Shown here one piece after another: positions 18,821 to 26,895 of a stretch of DNA of 64,000 nucleotides (position 1 is its first letter; each line of letters begins with the position of its first letter). The translations under genes and the position numbers were made by a program. The stretch comes from DASXKD01 sp963734725. Its GTDB lineage: Bacteria; Actinomycetota; Actinomycetes; Streptosporangiales; Streptosporangiaceae. The stretch is from positions 124,001-188,000 of the forward strand of contig CAVTIX010000019.1 of the NCBI GenBank assembly GCA_963734725.1. The letters run 5' to 3'. The notes under the pieces were generated by a model. The model was given only the letters and a program-made list of their open reading frames with translations. It made no database searches and was not told the DNA's origin.

Positions 18821-18956
18821 TCCGGTGGCGCATCGGCCAGGATGCCCTCGTATGTGCCGGTACGTCCTAGTTAGCTGGCGCCAGCGCCGGGTATCCGGAA
18901 GACATGGGGCGTGCTGAGCCAGGGGGCGTTCTTGCCGCTCGGCTGGATAAGCGGAC

Positions 18957-19012
18957 AGCCGGGCCGTCGGCCGGATAAGGCGGAAGCCGGGCCGCAGGCC
19001 GGATCAGGGGGA
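18957..19012. repeat. Two imperfect 28-base tandem repeats downstream of the MetE-like end
   Basis: A GC-rich unit (AGCCGGGCCG...GGCCGGAT) occurs twice in tandem in the gap between the regulator and the leftward methionine operon, with a third partial copy. The gap 18821-19003 holds no convincing gene. Confidence 0.45.
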
Positions 19013-19755
19013 CGGCCGGATGCCAAGATCCTGCCTGACCAAAGCGGTACCGGCGACCATCGCGCGCAGCTTGGCGCGGGCCACCTCGGCGGGCAGGTGA
19101 CGCAGGCCGCAGTCGGGGTTGACCATCAGCCGCTCCGGCGGAACGACCTCGAGCGCCCGGCGGATGTGCGCGGCCACCAGGTCGGGGTCCTCCACGTCGG
19201 CAGACTTCACGTCGATCACGCCGAGCCCCAGGTAGCGGCCCCAAGCGTGCTCCTTCAGCAGCCGCAAGTCGTCGAGGCCCTTGCGGGCGAACTCCAGCAC
19301 CAGCGCATCAACGCGCGCCGAGGTCACGGCCGGGAACAGAAAGTCGTAGTGGCCCTCCCACAGCGGCCGGGCGTAACGGTTGCCGTAACACACGTGCAGC
19401 GCCCAGGTGACGGCCACGCCCGCGGTCACGATGTTCACCGCCTCGATCGCCAGGTCCACCTGCTCGGATAGCCGGCCAGGAACGGCTCATCGATCTGCAG
19501 CAGGTCCGCGCCTGAGGTGAGCTGCATGACCGGCTCGATCCCCGCCTGCGCCACGAGCAGGCTGCCGGCCCAGCTTGCCATCCGCACGTGCGCACCGGCG
19601 TTGTCGGTGATGTTGACGGCGTCCACCCAGCCGCGCAGGGGTTCCGCCTTGCGCAGCAGCTCACCGGGATCCGCCCCGCGCGGCGGGCCGATCTCGGCGG
19701 TCACCGCGAACGCGCCGGAGCCGAGCCGGCCGCGCAGCCCAGATTCGGCGATCAT
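19004..19755 (-). CDS. Chimeric MTHFR N-terminus fused to cobalamin-independent methionine synthase C-terminus (frameshifted)
   Basis: The first about 70 residues (FAVTAEIGPPRGADP, VDAVNITDN, GIEPVMQLT) are the beginning of a methylenetetrahydrofolate reductase, including the catalytic Glu. Directly after MQLT the sequence becomes GADLLQIDEPFLAGYP, a MetE segment, and continues to the MetE C-terminus. The zinc site is complete: HVC, a Glu in LVLEFA, and Cys in VNPDCGL. The frame changes near 19460, where one G is missing between YP and EQVDLA. About two thirds of MetF and the MetE front are absent, so this is a deletion fusion or an assembly collapse. The start at 19755 overlaps the upstream gene's stop. 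Confidence 0.7.
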
Positions 19756-20363
19756 GCTCGCCCGCCCGGCCCAGCCCCCGCGGGCCGCGCCGCGTCCGGG
19801 CCAGGCCCGGCGCCCGTCCCGGCGACGTCCCACAGGTCCGCGTCCGCCCCGGCCCAGTAGCTCACCCAGGCGCTCCGCCCGGCCCGGCTGTGGTCCACTG
19901 GGCGCTGGAACAGCAGCAGGTCGGTCACGCGGCCCTCACGCTGGGCCCGCTCGTGGGCGACCACCCACACGCACCGGGTGTCCGGGAACACCTCGCAGGC
20001 GCCGTCTGCGCCGACGCCGCCGCAGGGGCCGTTGCGGAGCTTCTTGGGGCAGGTCTCCGGGCAGGCGTACCCGGTGACCGGGAGCGTGCACTGCCCGCAC
20101 ATCCGGCAGCCGAACGCCGCGCCCTTGGCCGCCCGTTCGGTGGTGGTGAAGGCCCGGTAGGCCGGCGGGGACCTGGTCAGCACGCCGGCCAGCCACCGGT
20201 AGGCGGAGTTGGGCGCCAGGGCCCGCTGCAGCCGGTAGGCCAGCCAGCCGGGCAGCCGCGGCCGGACCGGCCGCGGCCAGGCCGGTCTGCCAGGCCCGGG
20301 GCCAGGGGAAGACGATGGCGCGGTTCTGGTGGACAACGACCCGGTCCTCCGGCCTCCGTTCAT
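19752..20363 (-). CDS. Methylenetetrahydrofolate reductase C-terminal domain protein (MetV-like)
   Basis: The C-terminal half holds a cysteine-rich zinc/iron-sulfur type segment, CRMCGQCTLPVTGYACPETCPKKLRNGPCGG, the mark of the MTHFR C-terminal domain family (PF12225). In acetogens the related MetV forms a complex with MetF. Here the gene sits just upstream of the MetF-derived chimera with an ATGA overlap, the expected pairing. The first about 40 residues are Ser/Pro-rich and the ATG at 20363 has no good ribosome site, so the true start is uncertain. Confidence 0.75.
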   Translation of the reverse strand: MNGGRRTGSLSTRTAPSSSPGPGPGRPAWPRPVRPRLPGWLAYRLQRALAPNSAYRWLAGVLTRSPPAYRAFTTTERAAKGAAFGCRMCGQCTLPVTGYACPETCPKKLRNGPCGGVGADGACEVFPDTRCVWVVAHERAQREGRVTDLLLFQRPVDHSRAGRSAWVSYWAGADADLWDVAGTGAGPGPDAARPAGAGPGGRA

Positions 20364-20466
20364 GCCCGGGATGTCATTTCCCTGGGAGCATTTTCCGAGT
20401 GTGCAACGTGGCGCCAGCACCAGGCACCAAGCAGCGGCACAATCTTTAGCTGCGGCGTTTTGTTTC

Positions 20467-22335
20467 CTAGCACAAGGTTGACTCCGGCCGCCCCGCCCCG
20501 CCCAAGCGCCCCGCGGACAGCGCCGCGCACAGGCGGTCCATGGCGGCGAGGTCGCCGTCGTAACGCAGGACCACGCCCTGCGCCAGCGTGGCCGCCTCGG
20601 CCGCGAGGCGGGCCGCCAGGTCCAGGCCGACGGCGGCAGCGCCAGCGCCCGCCCGCTCCAGGGCACGCAGCGTCGCGTCCGGGATGGTGACCCCCGGGAC
20701 CTCGTGGGCGAGATACTCGGCCTCGTCGAACCCGCGCAGCGGGGCCAGCGCCAGCAGCACCGGGACGCCCGGGTCGAGTTCGGCTGCCATCCGCCGGAAG
20801 GCGCCCAGCTCGTAGACCGGGCGGGTGATCAGGAACTGGGCGCCCGCGCGCAGCTTCTCCCTGGTGCGCGCCACCTCGGCCGCGGTGTCCCGCGCGCCGG
20901 GGTTGAACCGCGCCCCGATGTGAAACGAGGTCTTAGTAGCCAGGGCCAGGCCATTGCTGTCCCGGCCCTGGTTCAGGCCGCGCAGCAGCCCGGCCAGACC
21001 CACGGAGTCGACCTCCCAGATGCCGTCGACATTGGGGTAGTCGCCCCGCAGCGGCGGGTTGCCGGTGGCGCAGACCACGGCTCGCAGACCGAGCGCGTGC
21101 GCCCCCAGCAGGTCCGCCTGCAGCGCCATGATGGTCTTGTCCCAGGCCGTGATCGTCGCGATGGCATCCGCGCCGAGCCGCTGGCGCAGCTGCAGGGCCA
21201 GGTTTAGCGAGCTGAGGTGGGCCCCGGCGGTCTGCTGTGGTGAGACGAGAAACGCGCCGAGGCCGCGGTCGCGCAGCGCGGCGACGGCGTCGGCGGCCTC
21301 GTCGCCCGCGCGGCCGGCCGGCGGGGCGATCTCCGCGACGACCAGGAACCGCCCGGCGGCGAGCCGTTCCGCCAGGCCTCCCTCCTCTGCTGGAGCGGCG
21401 GCGGGCCGGTCGGCCAGGGCGGCGGCGGGCGCCGCGCCGCGACGGGGCGGCGGCAGGCGCTGCGCGGCGATCGCCGCCACGGCCGCCTTGAGGTGGGTGG
21501 GCGTGGTGCCACAGCAGCCGCCGATCAACGACGCGCCCGCTTCCGCGTAACGGCGCGCGTACCTGGCGAAGTACCCGCCGTCGATGGGGTACTCGAAGCG
21601 GCGTCCCGCGGCCCGCCGGGGCAGCCCGGCGTTGGGCTGGGCGCTCACCGGCAGCGAGGTGTGCCGGACCAGCTCGGCGACCACGGTGAGGGTGTGCTGT
21701 GGCCCGAGCGTGCAGTTGGTGCCCAGGGCCACAACCGGCAGGCCGGACAGGGTGCTCGCCACCTCGCGCGAGGTCTCGCCGCCCAGGGTGCGGCCGTCCG
21801 GGGTGAACGTGGCCTGGGCGATGATCGGCGCCCCGGTCAATTCCGCCGCGGCGGCGACCGCTTCGACAAGTTCGTCGAGATACCCGAAGGTTTCCAGGAT
21901 GAGCACGTCCACGCCGCCCTCGACGAGCGCGCTCACCTGCTCGCGGAGCGCCGCGACCCGTTGCGCGGGGGTGATGAGCGGGCGCTGGCGCGCGGTCACC
22001 GCGGGGGAGACCGACCCGCCCACGAAGACCTGGCGCCCGGCCTTGTCCTGCGCCTCGCGGGCGATGCGCACCCCGGCGAGGTTGATCTCACGCACCGGCC
22101 CCGCCGAACCCTGCTCGGCCAGGCGCAGCGCACTGGCGCCGAACGTGTTGGTCTGGATGACGTCCACGCCCGCGGACAGGTAGCTCTCGTGCACCGTGCT
22201 GACCAGTTCGGCGTTGGTCAGGTTCAGCTCGGGCAGCGCCCGGTCCAGTGAGTTCCCCGCCGCGTGCAGCATCGTGCCCATGGCGCCGTCGCAGACCAGG
22301 ACGCCCTCGCGCAGCGCGGCGACAAAGCCGGTCAC
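20467..22335 (-). CDS. Bifunctional homocysteine S-methyltransferase / methylenetetrahydrofolate reductase
   Basis: The 622-residue protein joins two domains. The N-terminal one (about 1-290) is a zinc-dependent homocysteine methyltransferase: DGAMGTML, IQTNTFGAS and zinc ligands in GTNC and GGCCGTTPTH. The C-terminal one (about 325-610) is an MTHFR-like flavin TIM barrel (VVAEIAPPAGR, ATGNPP, ITRPVYE). Related fusions couple 5-methyl-tetrahydrofolate formation to methionine synthesis. GTG at 22335 overlaps the PucR stop as GTGA, so it is translationally coupled to the regulator. A 100-base gap separates it from the MetV-like gene. Confidence 0.88.
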   Translation of the reverse strand: MTGFVAALREGVLVCDGAMGTMLHAAGNSLDRALPELNLTNAELVSTVHESYLSAGVDVIQTNTFGASALRLAEQGSAGPVREINLAGVRIAREAQDKAGRQVFVGGSVSPAVTARQRPLITPAQRVAALREQVSALVEGGVDVLILETFGYLDELVEAVAAAAELTGAPIIAQATFTPDGRTLGGETSREVASTLSGLPVVALGTNCTLGPQHTLTVVAELVRHTSLPVSAQPNAGLPRRAAGRRFEYPIDGGYFARYARRYAEAGASLIGGCCGTTPTHLKAAVAAIAAQRLPPPRRGAAPAAALADRPAAAPAEEGGLAERLAAGRFLVVAEIAPPAGRAGDEAADAVAALRDRGLGAFLVSPQQTAGAHLSSLNLALQLRQRLGADAIATITAWDKTIMALQADLLGAHALGLRAVVCATGNPPLRGDYPNVDGIWEVDSVGLAGLLRGLNQGRDSNGLALATKTSFHIGARFNPGARDTAAEVARTREKLRAGAQFLITRPVYELGAFRRMAAELDPGVPVLLALAPLRGFDEAEYLAHEVPGVTIPDATLRALERAGAGAAAVGLDLAARLAAEAATLAQGVVLRYDGDLAAMDRLCAALSAGRLGGAGRPESTLC

Positions 22336-23669
22336 GGCGCCTCCCCGACCGCGTCCAGGATCTCCAGCGCCACCTGGGCCATCAGCCGCTCCCGGTAGTT
22401 GCCCAGGTCCAGGCCGGTGATCGCCTCGACCCGGTGGATCCGGTAGCTGACCGTGTTGGGGTGGACGTGCAGTACCCGTGCGGCCCGCTGCGGGCTGGCG
22501 TTCTCCCGGAAGTAGCAGGCCAGCGTTTCCAGGTACGCCTGGGACTGCCCGCTGGGGTCGGCGCTGAGCTTGCCCAGCACCTCGTCGGCGAAGCCGCGCA
22601 GTTCGCTGAGATCGGGCACCTGTAGCAGGAGCCGGTGGATGCCCAGGTCGCCGAAGGCCACCACGCGGCCCGTGCGGCCCATCCGGCGCGCCGTTTCCAC
22701 GGTCCGCCGGGCCTGCGCGTACGAGTGCCTGATCTGCTCGGGCCCGTAACACGGGCCGCCGATGCCGACCGTGACGGTCACCTCAGGGAACAGTTCGTCC
22801 AGGCGGGCGGCGCACAAGGCGCCCAACTGCGCCGCCCTGGGCGCGGCGCCGTCTTCGCCCGGCTCCGGCAGCACCACGGCAATCTCGGTGTCGCGCACGG
22901 AGGTGATCGCGTCCGGTGCGCGGGTGGACAGGAAGCTTTCGGCCGTCGCGGCGGCCCGCTGCAGCAGGCCCTGCCCCGCGGCGGGGCCGGCCCGGGCTGC
23001 GTCGAGCGCCACGGACAGCACGTGGTGCCTGCGCCCCGGGTCGTAGCCGAGGTGCCTGGCCCACCGGCCGGTCTCCGCCCGGTCCTGGCCACGGCCGGAC
23101 AGCAGGCCCTCGACCAGGTCGTCCCTGACCCGCCCGGCCGCGGTGGCCACCACCCGTTCCCGGCTGAGGATGACGCCGCAGATGGTCGCCGCGTGCTCGG
23201 TGAGCAGCAGGCTGCTGTCCTCCCCGGCGCCCTGCTCGCCGGTGCCCAGCGCCAGCAGGTGGGCGGGCACGTCATCGCCGACCAGGACCGGTGCGACGAT
23301 CACCGATGCGGAGGTCTGGGCGCCCGGCAGCCGCAACGGCCGCCTGGCACGGCTGGCGGCGGTGAGCACCTCGCCAAGCCGCGGGTGGACGACCAGGTCA
23401 CGCACGGACTGGGCGGCCCGGTCGCCGGTTTCCCCGGGCGCCGCCGCGGTCAGGATGTCCATGGTCGGGCTGACTATTGCGACCGTCGCGCCGGTCTGCT
23501 CGGCGATCAGCCGGGTCACCGCGGCGAGGTCGGCGTCCTGGACCGCGAGCCCGGACAGATGGCGGTACACCGCGACCAGGTTGCGCAGCGCGAGCACCTC
23601 GTGCGCCGCCTCGGCGCGCGCTGCCGGGGCGCCTGGGCCCGGCCTTCCGCGGCCTGCCGCGTCAACCAT
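22332..23669 (-). CDS. PucR-family transcriptional regulator
   Basis: The 445-residue protein has a GAF-like sensory part (about 20-150), a GGDEF-like middle domain and a C-terminal helix-turn-helix of the PucR/CdaR type. The latter is marked by YLETLACYFRENASPQRAARVLHVHPNTVSYRIHRVEAITGLDLG. It probably controls the one-carbon operon that it heads and the divergent FAD oxidoreductase. ATG 23669 is the best start; a palindrome lies 13 bases before it. Ligand unknown. Confidence 0.85.
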   Translation of the reverse strand: MVDAAGRGRPGPGAPAARAEAAHEVLALRNLVAVYRHLSGLAVQDADLAAVTRLIAEQTGATVAIVSPTMDILTAAAPGETGDRAAQSVRDLVVHPRLGEVLTAASRARRPLRLPGAQTSASVIVAPVLVGDDVPAHLLALGTGEQGAGEDSSLLLTEHAATICGVILSRERVVATAAGRVRDDLVEGLLSGRGQDRAETGRWARHLGYDPGRRHHVLSVALDAARAGPAAGQGLLQRAAATAESFLSTRAPDAITSVRDTEIAVVLPEPGEDGAAPRAAQLGALCAARLDELFPEVTVTVGIGGPCYGPEQIRHSYAQARRTVETARRMGRTGRVVAFGDLGIHRLLLQVPDLSELRGFADEVLGKLSADPSGQSQAYLETLACYFRENASPQRAARVLHVHPNTVSYRIHRVEAITGLDLGNYRERLMAQVALEILDAVGEAP

Positions 23670-23681
23670 CTCGCCTGCCAC

Positions 23682-23705
23682 ATCTTTGTGCTTGAACACA
23701 AAGAT
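23682..23705. promoter_or_regulatory. Palindromic operator candidate between pucR-type and FAD oxidoreductase genes
   Basis: ATCTTTGTG and CACAAAGAT form a perfect 9-bp inverted repeat around CTTGAA. It is AT-rich in a very GC-rich window and lies at the divergent start region of the regulator, so it is a likely binding site for the PucR-type protein. Confidence 0.6.
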
Positions 23706-23819
23706 ATGCCCGGGCGCGCTCGATGTCCTTGGATGATGCGGGTTAGCCCGGAGCTTATTGTGAGGAGCTGTCGGCGCCGGGACCTGTTTCCCGGCCACGC
23801 GAAGGGTGAGAAGCGGCTC

Positions 23820-25451
23820 ATGGCAAGAGCGCGGGACGTGGTGGTTGTCGGCGGCGGGCACAACGGGCTGGTCGCGGCCGCCTATCTGGCCCGCAGCGGG
23901 CTGGACACGCTGGTGTGCGAGCGGCGCGGCGTGGTGGGCGGGGCGGCGGTCAGCGAGCACCCGTTCGGCCCCGGGTACACCGTCACCTCGCTGTCCTACG
24001 TGGTGTCGCTGCTACCTCCCGCCCTGGTGCAGGACCTGGGGCTCGCGAGCCACGGCTATCACGTCTACCCGCAGGGGCCCTACTTCGCGCCGCGGGCGGA
24101 CGGCCGGGCGCTGCGGCTGCCCCACGACCCGGCCGAGCGGCGGGCGGAGATCGCCGCGTTCTCCGCCGCCGACGCCGCCGCCTACGACTCCTACGAGGCG
24201 TACCTGGCGGGGATGGCCGCGATTTTCGGGCCGCTGCTCGCCGAGATCCCGCCCCGGCTGGGCTCGCGCCGGCCCCAGGACCTGTGGCGGCAGGGCCTGC
24301 TGCTGCGGCACCTGCGCAAGCTGGACACCAGGGCGGCGGTCAACGCGACCCGGCTGGCCACCGGCAGCATCGCCGACCTGCTCGACCGCTATTTCACCAG
24401 TGACCCGGTGCGCGGTCTCCTGTCGGTGTCCGGGGTGATCGGGACCTGGGCCGGCCCGAGGTCGAGCGGGACCGGGTACGTCATGCTGCATCACCACATC
24501 GGCGGCGTGGACGGGCAGGCCGGGATCTGGGGGTTCCCCCGCGGCGGGATGGGCGGGGTCACGACGGCGCTGGCGGCCGCCGCGCGCTCCTTCGGCGCCG
24601 AGGTCCGCACCGATGCCGAGGTCGCCCAGATCCGCACCAGCGGCGGCCGGGTGACCGGAGTGACGCTGGCCAGCGGCGAGGAGGTGGACGCCGGCACCGT
24701 CGTCACCACGGCGCACCCGCAGATCTCGTTCCTCCGGCTGCTCGACCCGGCCGTGCTGCCGCCGGACTTCGCCGCCGAGATCAAGGCCTGGCATACCCGC
24801 AGCGGCACCGTGAAGATCAACCTCGCGCTGGACCGGCTGCCGGAGTTCCCCAGCCATCCCGGGTTCGACCCGCAGGTGCACGGCGGGACGATCGTGCTGG
24901 CGGAGAGCCTTGACGACCTCGAGACCGCATTCCAGGAGGCGGCTTCCGGCCGGCCGTCCGCGCTGCCGTTCGCCGACATCTGCATTCCGAGCGTCTTCGA
25001 CGACTCGCTGGCCCCGGCCGGCCACCACGTCATGTCGATGTTCACCCAGTGGGTGCCGTACACCTACGCCGACCGCCCGGACGAGGCCGCGCTGGCCGCC
25101 TACGTGGACCGGGTGATCGCGCGGATGGAGGCGGTCGCGCCGGGGTTCACCGAGTCCGTGCTGCACCGGCAGGTCATCGGCCCGCACCAGATGCAGCAGG
25201 AGTACGGGCTCGTCGGCGGGAACATCTTCCACGGCGAGCTGACCCTCGGCCAGATGTTCCACGCCCGCCCCGCCGCAGGGTACGCCGACTTCCGCACCCC
25301 GGTCCGCGGGCTGTACCAGGCCGGGTCGGGGACGCACGGCGGCGGCGGGGTCACCGGGATCCCCGGGCGCAACGCGGTGCGCCAGATCCTGGCCGACCGC
25401 CGCGCCGCCCGCTGGCGGGGCCACATCCCAGCCCGCCCCCGGTCCGCATGA
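23820..25451 (+). CDS. Phytoene desaturase-like NAD(P)/FAD-dependent oxidoreductase
   Basis: A 543-residue flavoprotein. The N-terminal Rossmann motif VVVVGGGHNGLVAAAYLARSG is followed by VCERRGVVGGAAVSE; a C-terminal FAD segment is RGLYQAGSGTHGGGGVTGIPGRN. These match the CrtI/PYROXD2-like amine-oxidase superfamily, whose bacterial members are mostly uncharacterised. The ATG at 23820 starts the conserved sequence; the open frame upstream is antisense to the regulator. It is divergently transcribed from the one-carbon operon across a palindrome. The stop lies within the left arm of the 25445-25498 palindromic repeat. Confidence 0.85.
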   Translation: MARARDVVVVGGGHNGLVAAAYLARSGLDTLVCERRGVVGGAAVSEHPFGPGYTVTSLSYVVSLLPPALVQDLGLASHGYHVYPQGPYFAPRADGRALRLPHDPAERRAEIAAFSAADAAAYDSYEAYLAGMAAIFGPLLAEIPPRLGSRRPQDLWRQGLLLRHLRKLDTRAAVNATRLATGSIADLLDRYFTSDPVRGLLSVSGVIGTWAGPRSSGTGYVMLHHHIGGVDGQAGIWGFPRGGMGGVTTALAAAARSFGAEVRTDAEVAQIRTSGGRVTGVTLASGEEVDAGTVVTTAHPQISFLRLLDPAVLPPDFAAEIKAWHTRSGTVKINLALDRLPEFPSHPGFDPQVHGGTIVLAESLDDLETAFQEAASGRPSALPFADICIPSVFDDSLAPAGHHVMSMFTQWVPYTYADRPDEAALAAYVDRVIARMEAVAPGFTESVLHRQVIGPHQMQQEYGLVGGNIFHGELTLGQMFHARPAAGYADFRTPVRGLYQAGSGTHGGGGVTGIPGRNAVRQILADRRAARWRGHIPARPRSA

Positions 25452-25498
25452 ATGTGAGGTCGGGGTTCAAAGAACAACACCAACCTCACATTCATGCG
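25445..25498. repeat. Palindromic repeat element, copy A (16-bp perfect arms)
   Basis: Left arm CGCATGAATGTGAGGT and its exact reverse complement flank a 22-base loop containing GTTCAAAGAACAACACC. It covers the stop codon of the FAD oxidoreductase and lies in the convergent gap before fumarylacetoacetase. A second copy in the opposite orientation lies at 26702-26750 with a strongly conserved loop, so the loop sequence, not only the hairpin, is under selection or recently copied. Confidence 0.85.
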
Positions 25499-25563
25499 AG
25501 ACCGGCCGGGCCAGGAGGGGCGTAGGGCAGGCAAAGGCATTCCCGTGGTGGCTACAACCAGGA

Positions 25564-26895
25564 TCAGGGTCGGCGGGGGATTACCCGGCCGCGGACCTCA
25601 CCGAAGCTGATGACCTCCCCGTCCGGGCCCGGCGCCGTCGCCGTGATCGCCACCTCATCGCCGTCTTCGAGAAAGCCACGCTGGGTGCCTTCGGGCAACT
25701 CCAAGGGCTCGGTGCCGTTCTTGGTGAGCTCCAGCAGGCAGCCGAGCTGGTCGCGGCTGGGCCCGCTGACCGTGCCCGACGCGTACAGGTCGCCGGTGCG
25801 GACCGGGGCGCCGCCGCAGGTCAGGTGGGCGAGCAGCTGCGCCGGGGTCCAGTACATGGTGGCGAACGGTGGCCGGCTGACCGGGCCGCCGTTGATGCTG
25901 ACCGTCAGACTCAGGTCCAGGCCCCACGGATCGGAGTCCTCGCGCAGGTAGGGCGGCGGCTCGGCATCCCGCGGCGGGGGGGCGGTCCGGGCCGCGCGGA
26001 GCGCATCGAGCGGCACGACCCAGCCGGACACCGACGTGGCGAACGCCTTGCCTAGGAACGGGCCGAGCGGCACGGTCTCGAAGGCCTGGATGTCCCGGGC
26101 GGACCAGTCGTTGACCAGGCACACGCCGAACACGTGCCGGTCGAACTCCGCTACCGGCACCGGCTCGCCGTGCCGCGAAGGGACACCGGCCACGAAACCG
26201 ACTTCGGCCTCGAAGTCCAGCCGCACGGATGGCCCGAACGAGGGTCCCGCCGCACCGGGTTCCCAGCGCTGGCCGCCCGGCCGGATGACCGGGGTCCCGG
26301 AGATCACCACGCTGCCCGCCCGGCCGTGGTAGCCCAGCGGCATGTGCAGCCAGTTGCGCGGGAGCGGCGGCTGGCCCGGCCGGAAGATCCTGCCCACGTT
26401 CTCCGCGTGGTTCCGGGACGCGTAGAAGTCCACGTAGTCGGCCACGGCGAACGGCAGGTGCAGCCGCACCTCGTCCCGCGGGACCAGGCGCGGTGCCACC
26501 ACGGCGCGGTGGGCCGGCAGAGTGAGCCAGTCGGTCAGGCGCTCGCGCGCCTCCCGCCAGGTGGCGGGCCCGGCAGCAAGGAACCGGTTCAAGGCCGGCT
26601 CGGAAAACAAATCGCACAGCGGCAGCCGCAGATCATCGGCCACAGCGGCCACATCCAGCACGGAGTCCCCGATCGCGACGCCCACCCGGCTGCTGGGGGC
26701 GCGTGAATGTGGAATTGGTGTTGTTCTTTGAACTCCAGACCCACATTCATCTGGGCCTGCGGGCCGATCCGCACTTGGGCCTGCGGGCCGATCCGCACGT
26801 GGGCCTGCGGGCCGATCCGAGGCACAGGAGAAGATGCCGAACGGCAGGCAGGCCAGGCCGAACCCGGTCCCCGGCGGCAGGTCCAGCCAGGTCAT
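25564..26895 (-). CDS. fahA: Fumarylacetoacetase with an in-frame repeat insertion
   Basis: The 443-residue enzyme hydrolyses fumarylacetoacetate to fumarate and acetoacetate, the last step of homogentisate degradation. The N-terminus MTWLDLPPGTGFG is typical. Catalytic-domain motifs include DYVDFYASRNHAENVGRIFRP, NWLHMPLGYHGRAGSVV, LDFEAEVGFV and VNDWSARDIQ. Between residues about 24 and 69 there is extra sequence: three DRPAGPxA octapeptides followed by residues encoded by palindromic element B. The frame then resumes at RVGVAIGDSVLD. The start overlaps the stop of the monooxygenase (ATGA). Everything after the insertion is conserved, so the enzyme may still be active. Confidence 0.9.
   Translation of the reverse strand: MTWLDLPPGTGFGLACLPFGIFSCASDRPAGPRADRPAGPSADRPAGPDECGSGVQRTTPIPHSRAPSSRVGVAIGDSVLDVAAVADDLRLPLCDLFSEPALNRFLAAGPATWREARERLTDWLTLPAHRAVVAPRLVPRDEVRLHLPFAVADYVDFYASRNHAENVGRIFRPGQPPLPRNWLHMPLGYHGRAGSVVISGTPVIRPGGQRWEPGAAGPSFGPSVRLDFEAEVGFVAGVPSRHGEPVPVAEFDRHVFGVCLVNDWSARDIQAFETVPLGPFLGKAFATSVSGWVVPLDALRAARTAPPPRDAEPPPYLREDSDPWGLDLSLTVSINGGPVSRPPFATMYWTPAQLLAHLTCGGAPVRTGDLYASGTVSGPSRDQLGCLLELTKNGTEPLELPEGTQRGFLEDGDEVAITATAPGPDGEVISFGEVRGRVIPRRP
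26702..26750. repeat. Palindromic repeat element, copy B, inside the fumarylacetoacetase gene
   Basis: TGAATGTGG and CCACATTCA (9-bp perfect core arms, 26704-26712 and 26741-26749) enclose a loop with TTGTTCTTTGAAC. Aligned with the reverse complement of copy A, it differs by only a few substitutions over about 50 bases. It keeps the host reading frame open and adds about 17 codons. Confidence 0.85.
26752..26820 (-). repeat. Three 24-base tandem repeats encoding DRPAGPxA
   Basis: Units start at 26752, 26776 and 26800 and are almost identical; on the minus strand they encode three octapeptides in fumarylacetoacetase. They abut palindromic element B, so the two were probably gained together or one stimulated the other. 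Confidence 0.9.

Noticed and set aside
20270..20380. A frame reading VVVHQNRAIVFPWPRAWQTG upstream of the MetV-like core, resembling a short-chain dehydrogenase tail
   Set aside because: Only about 20 residues look familiar, with no further matching sequence upstream, so chance is likely; it is noted as a possible remnant only.
22635..23819. A long N-terminal extension of the FAD oxidoreductase frame
   Set aside because: It is antisense to the PucR-type gene and not conserved; the FAD-binding motif begins right after ATG 23820.
26589..26825. Short frame with MNVGLEFKEQHQFHIHA on the minus strand, also similar at 25449
   Set aside because: Both are translations of the palindromic element, differ in flanks and lack ribosome sites; conservation fits the DNA repeat better than a peptide.
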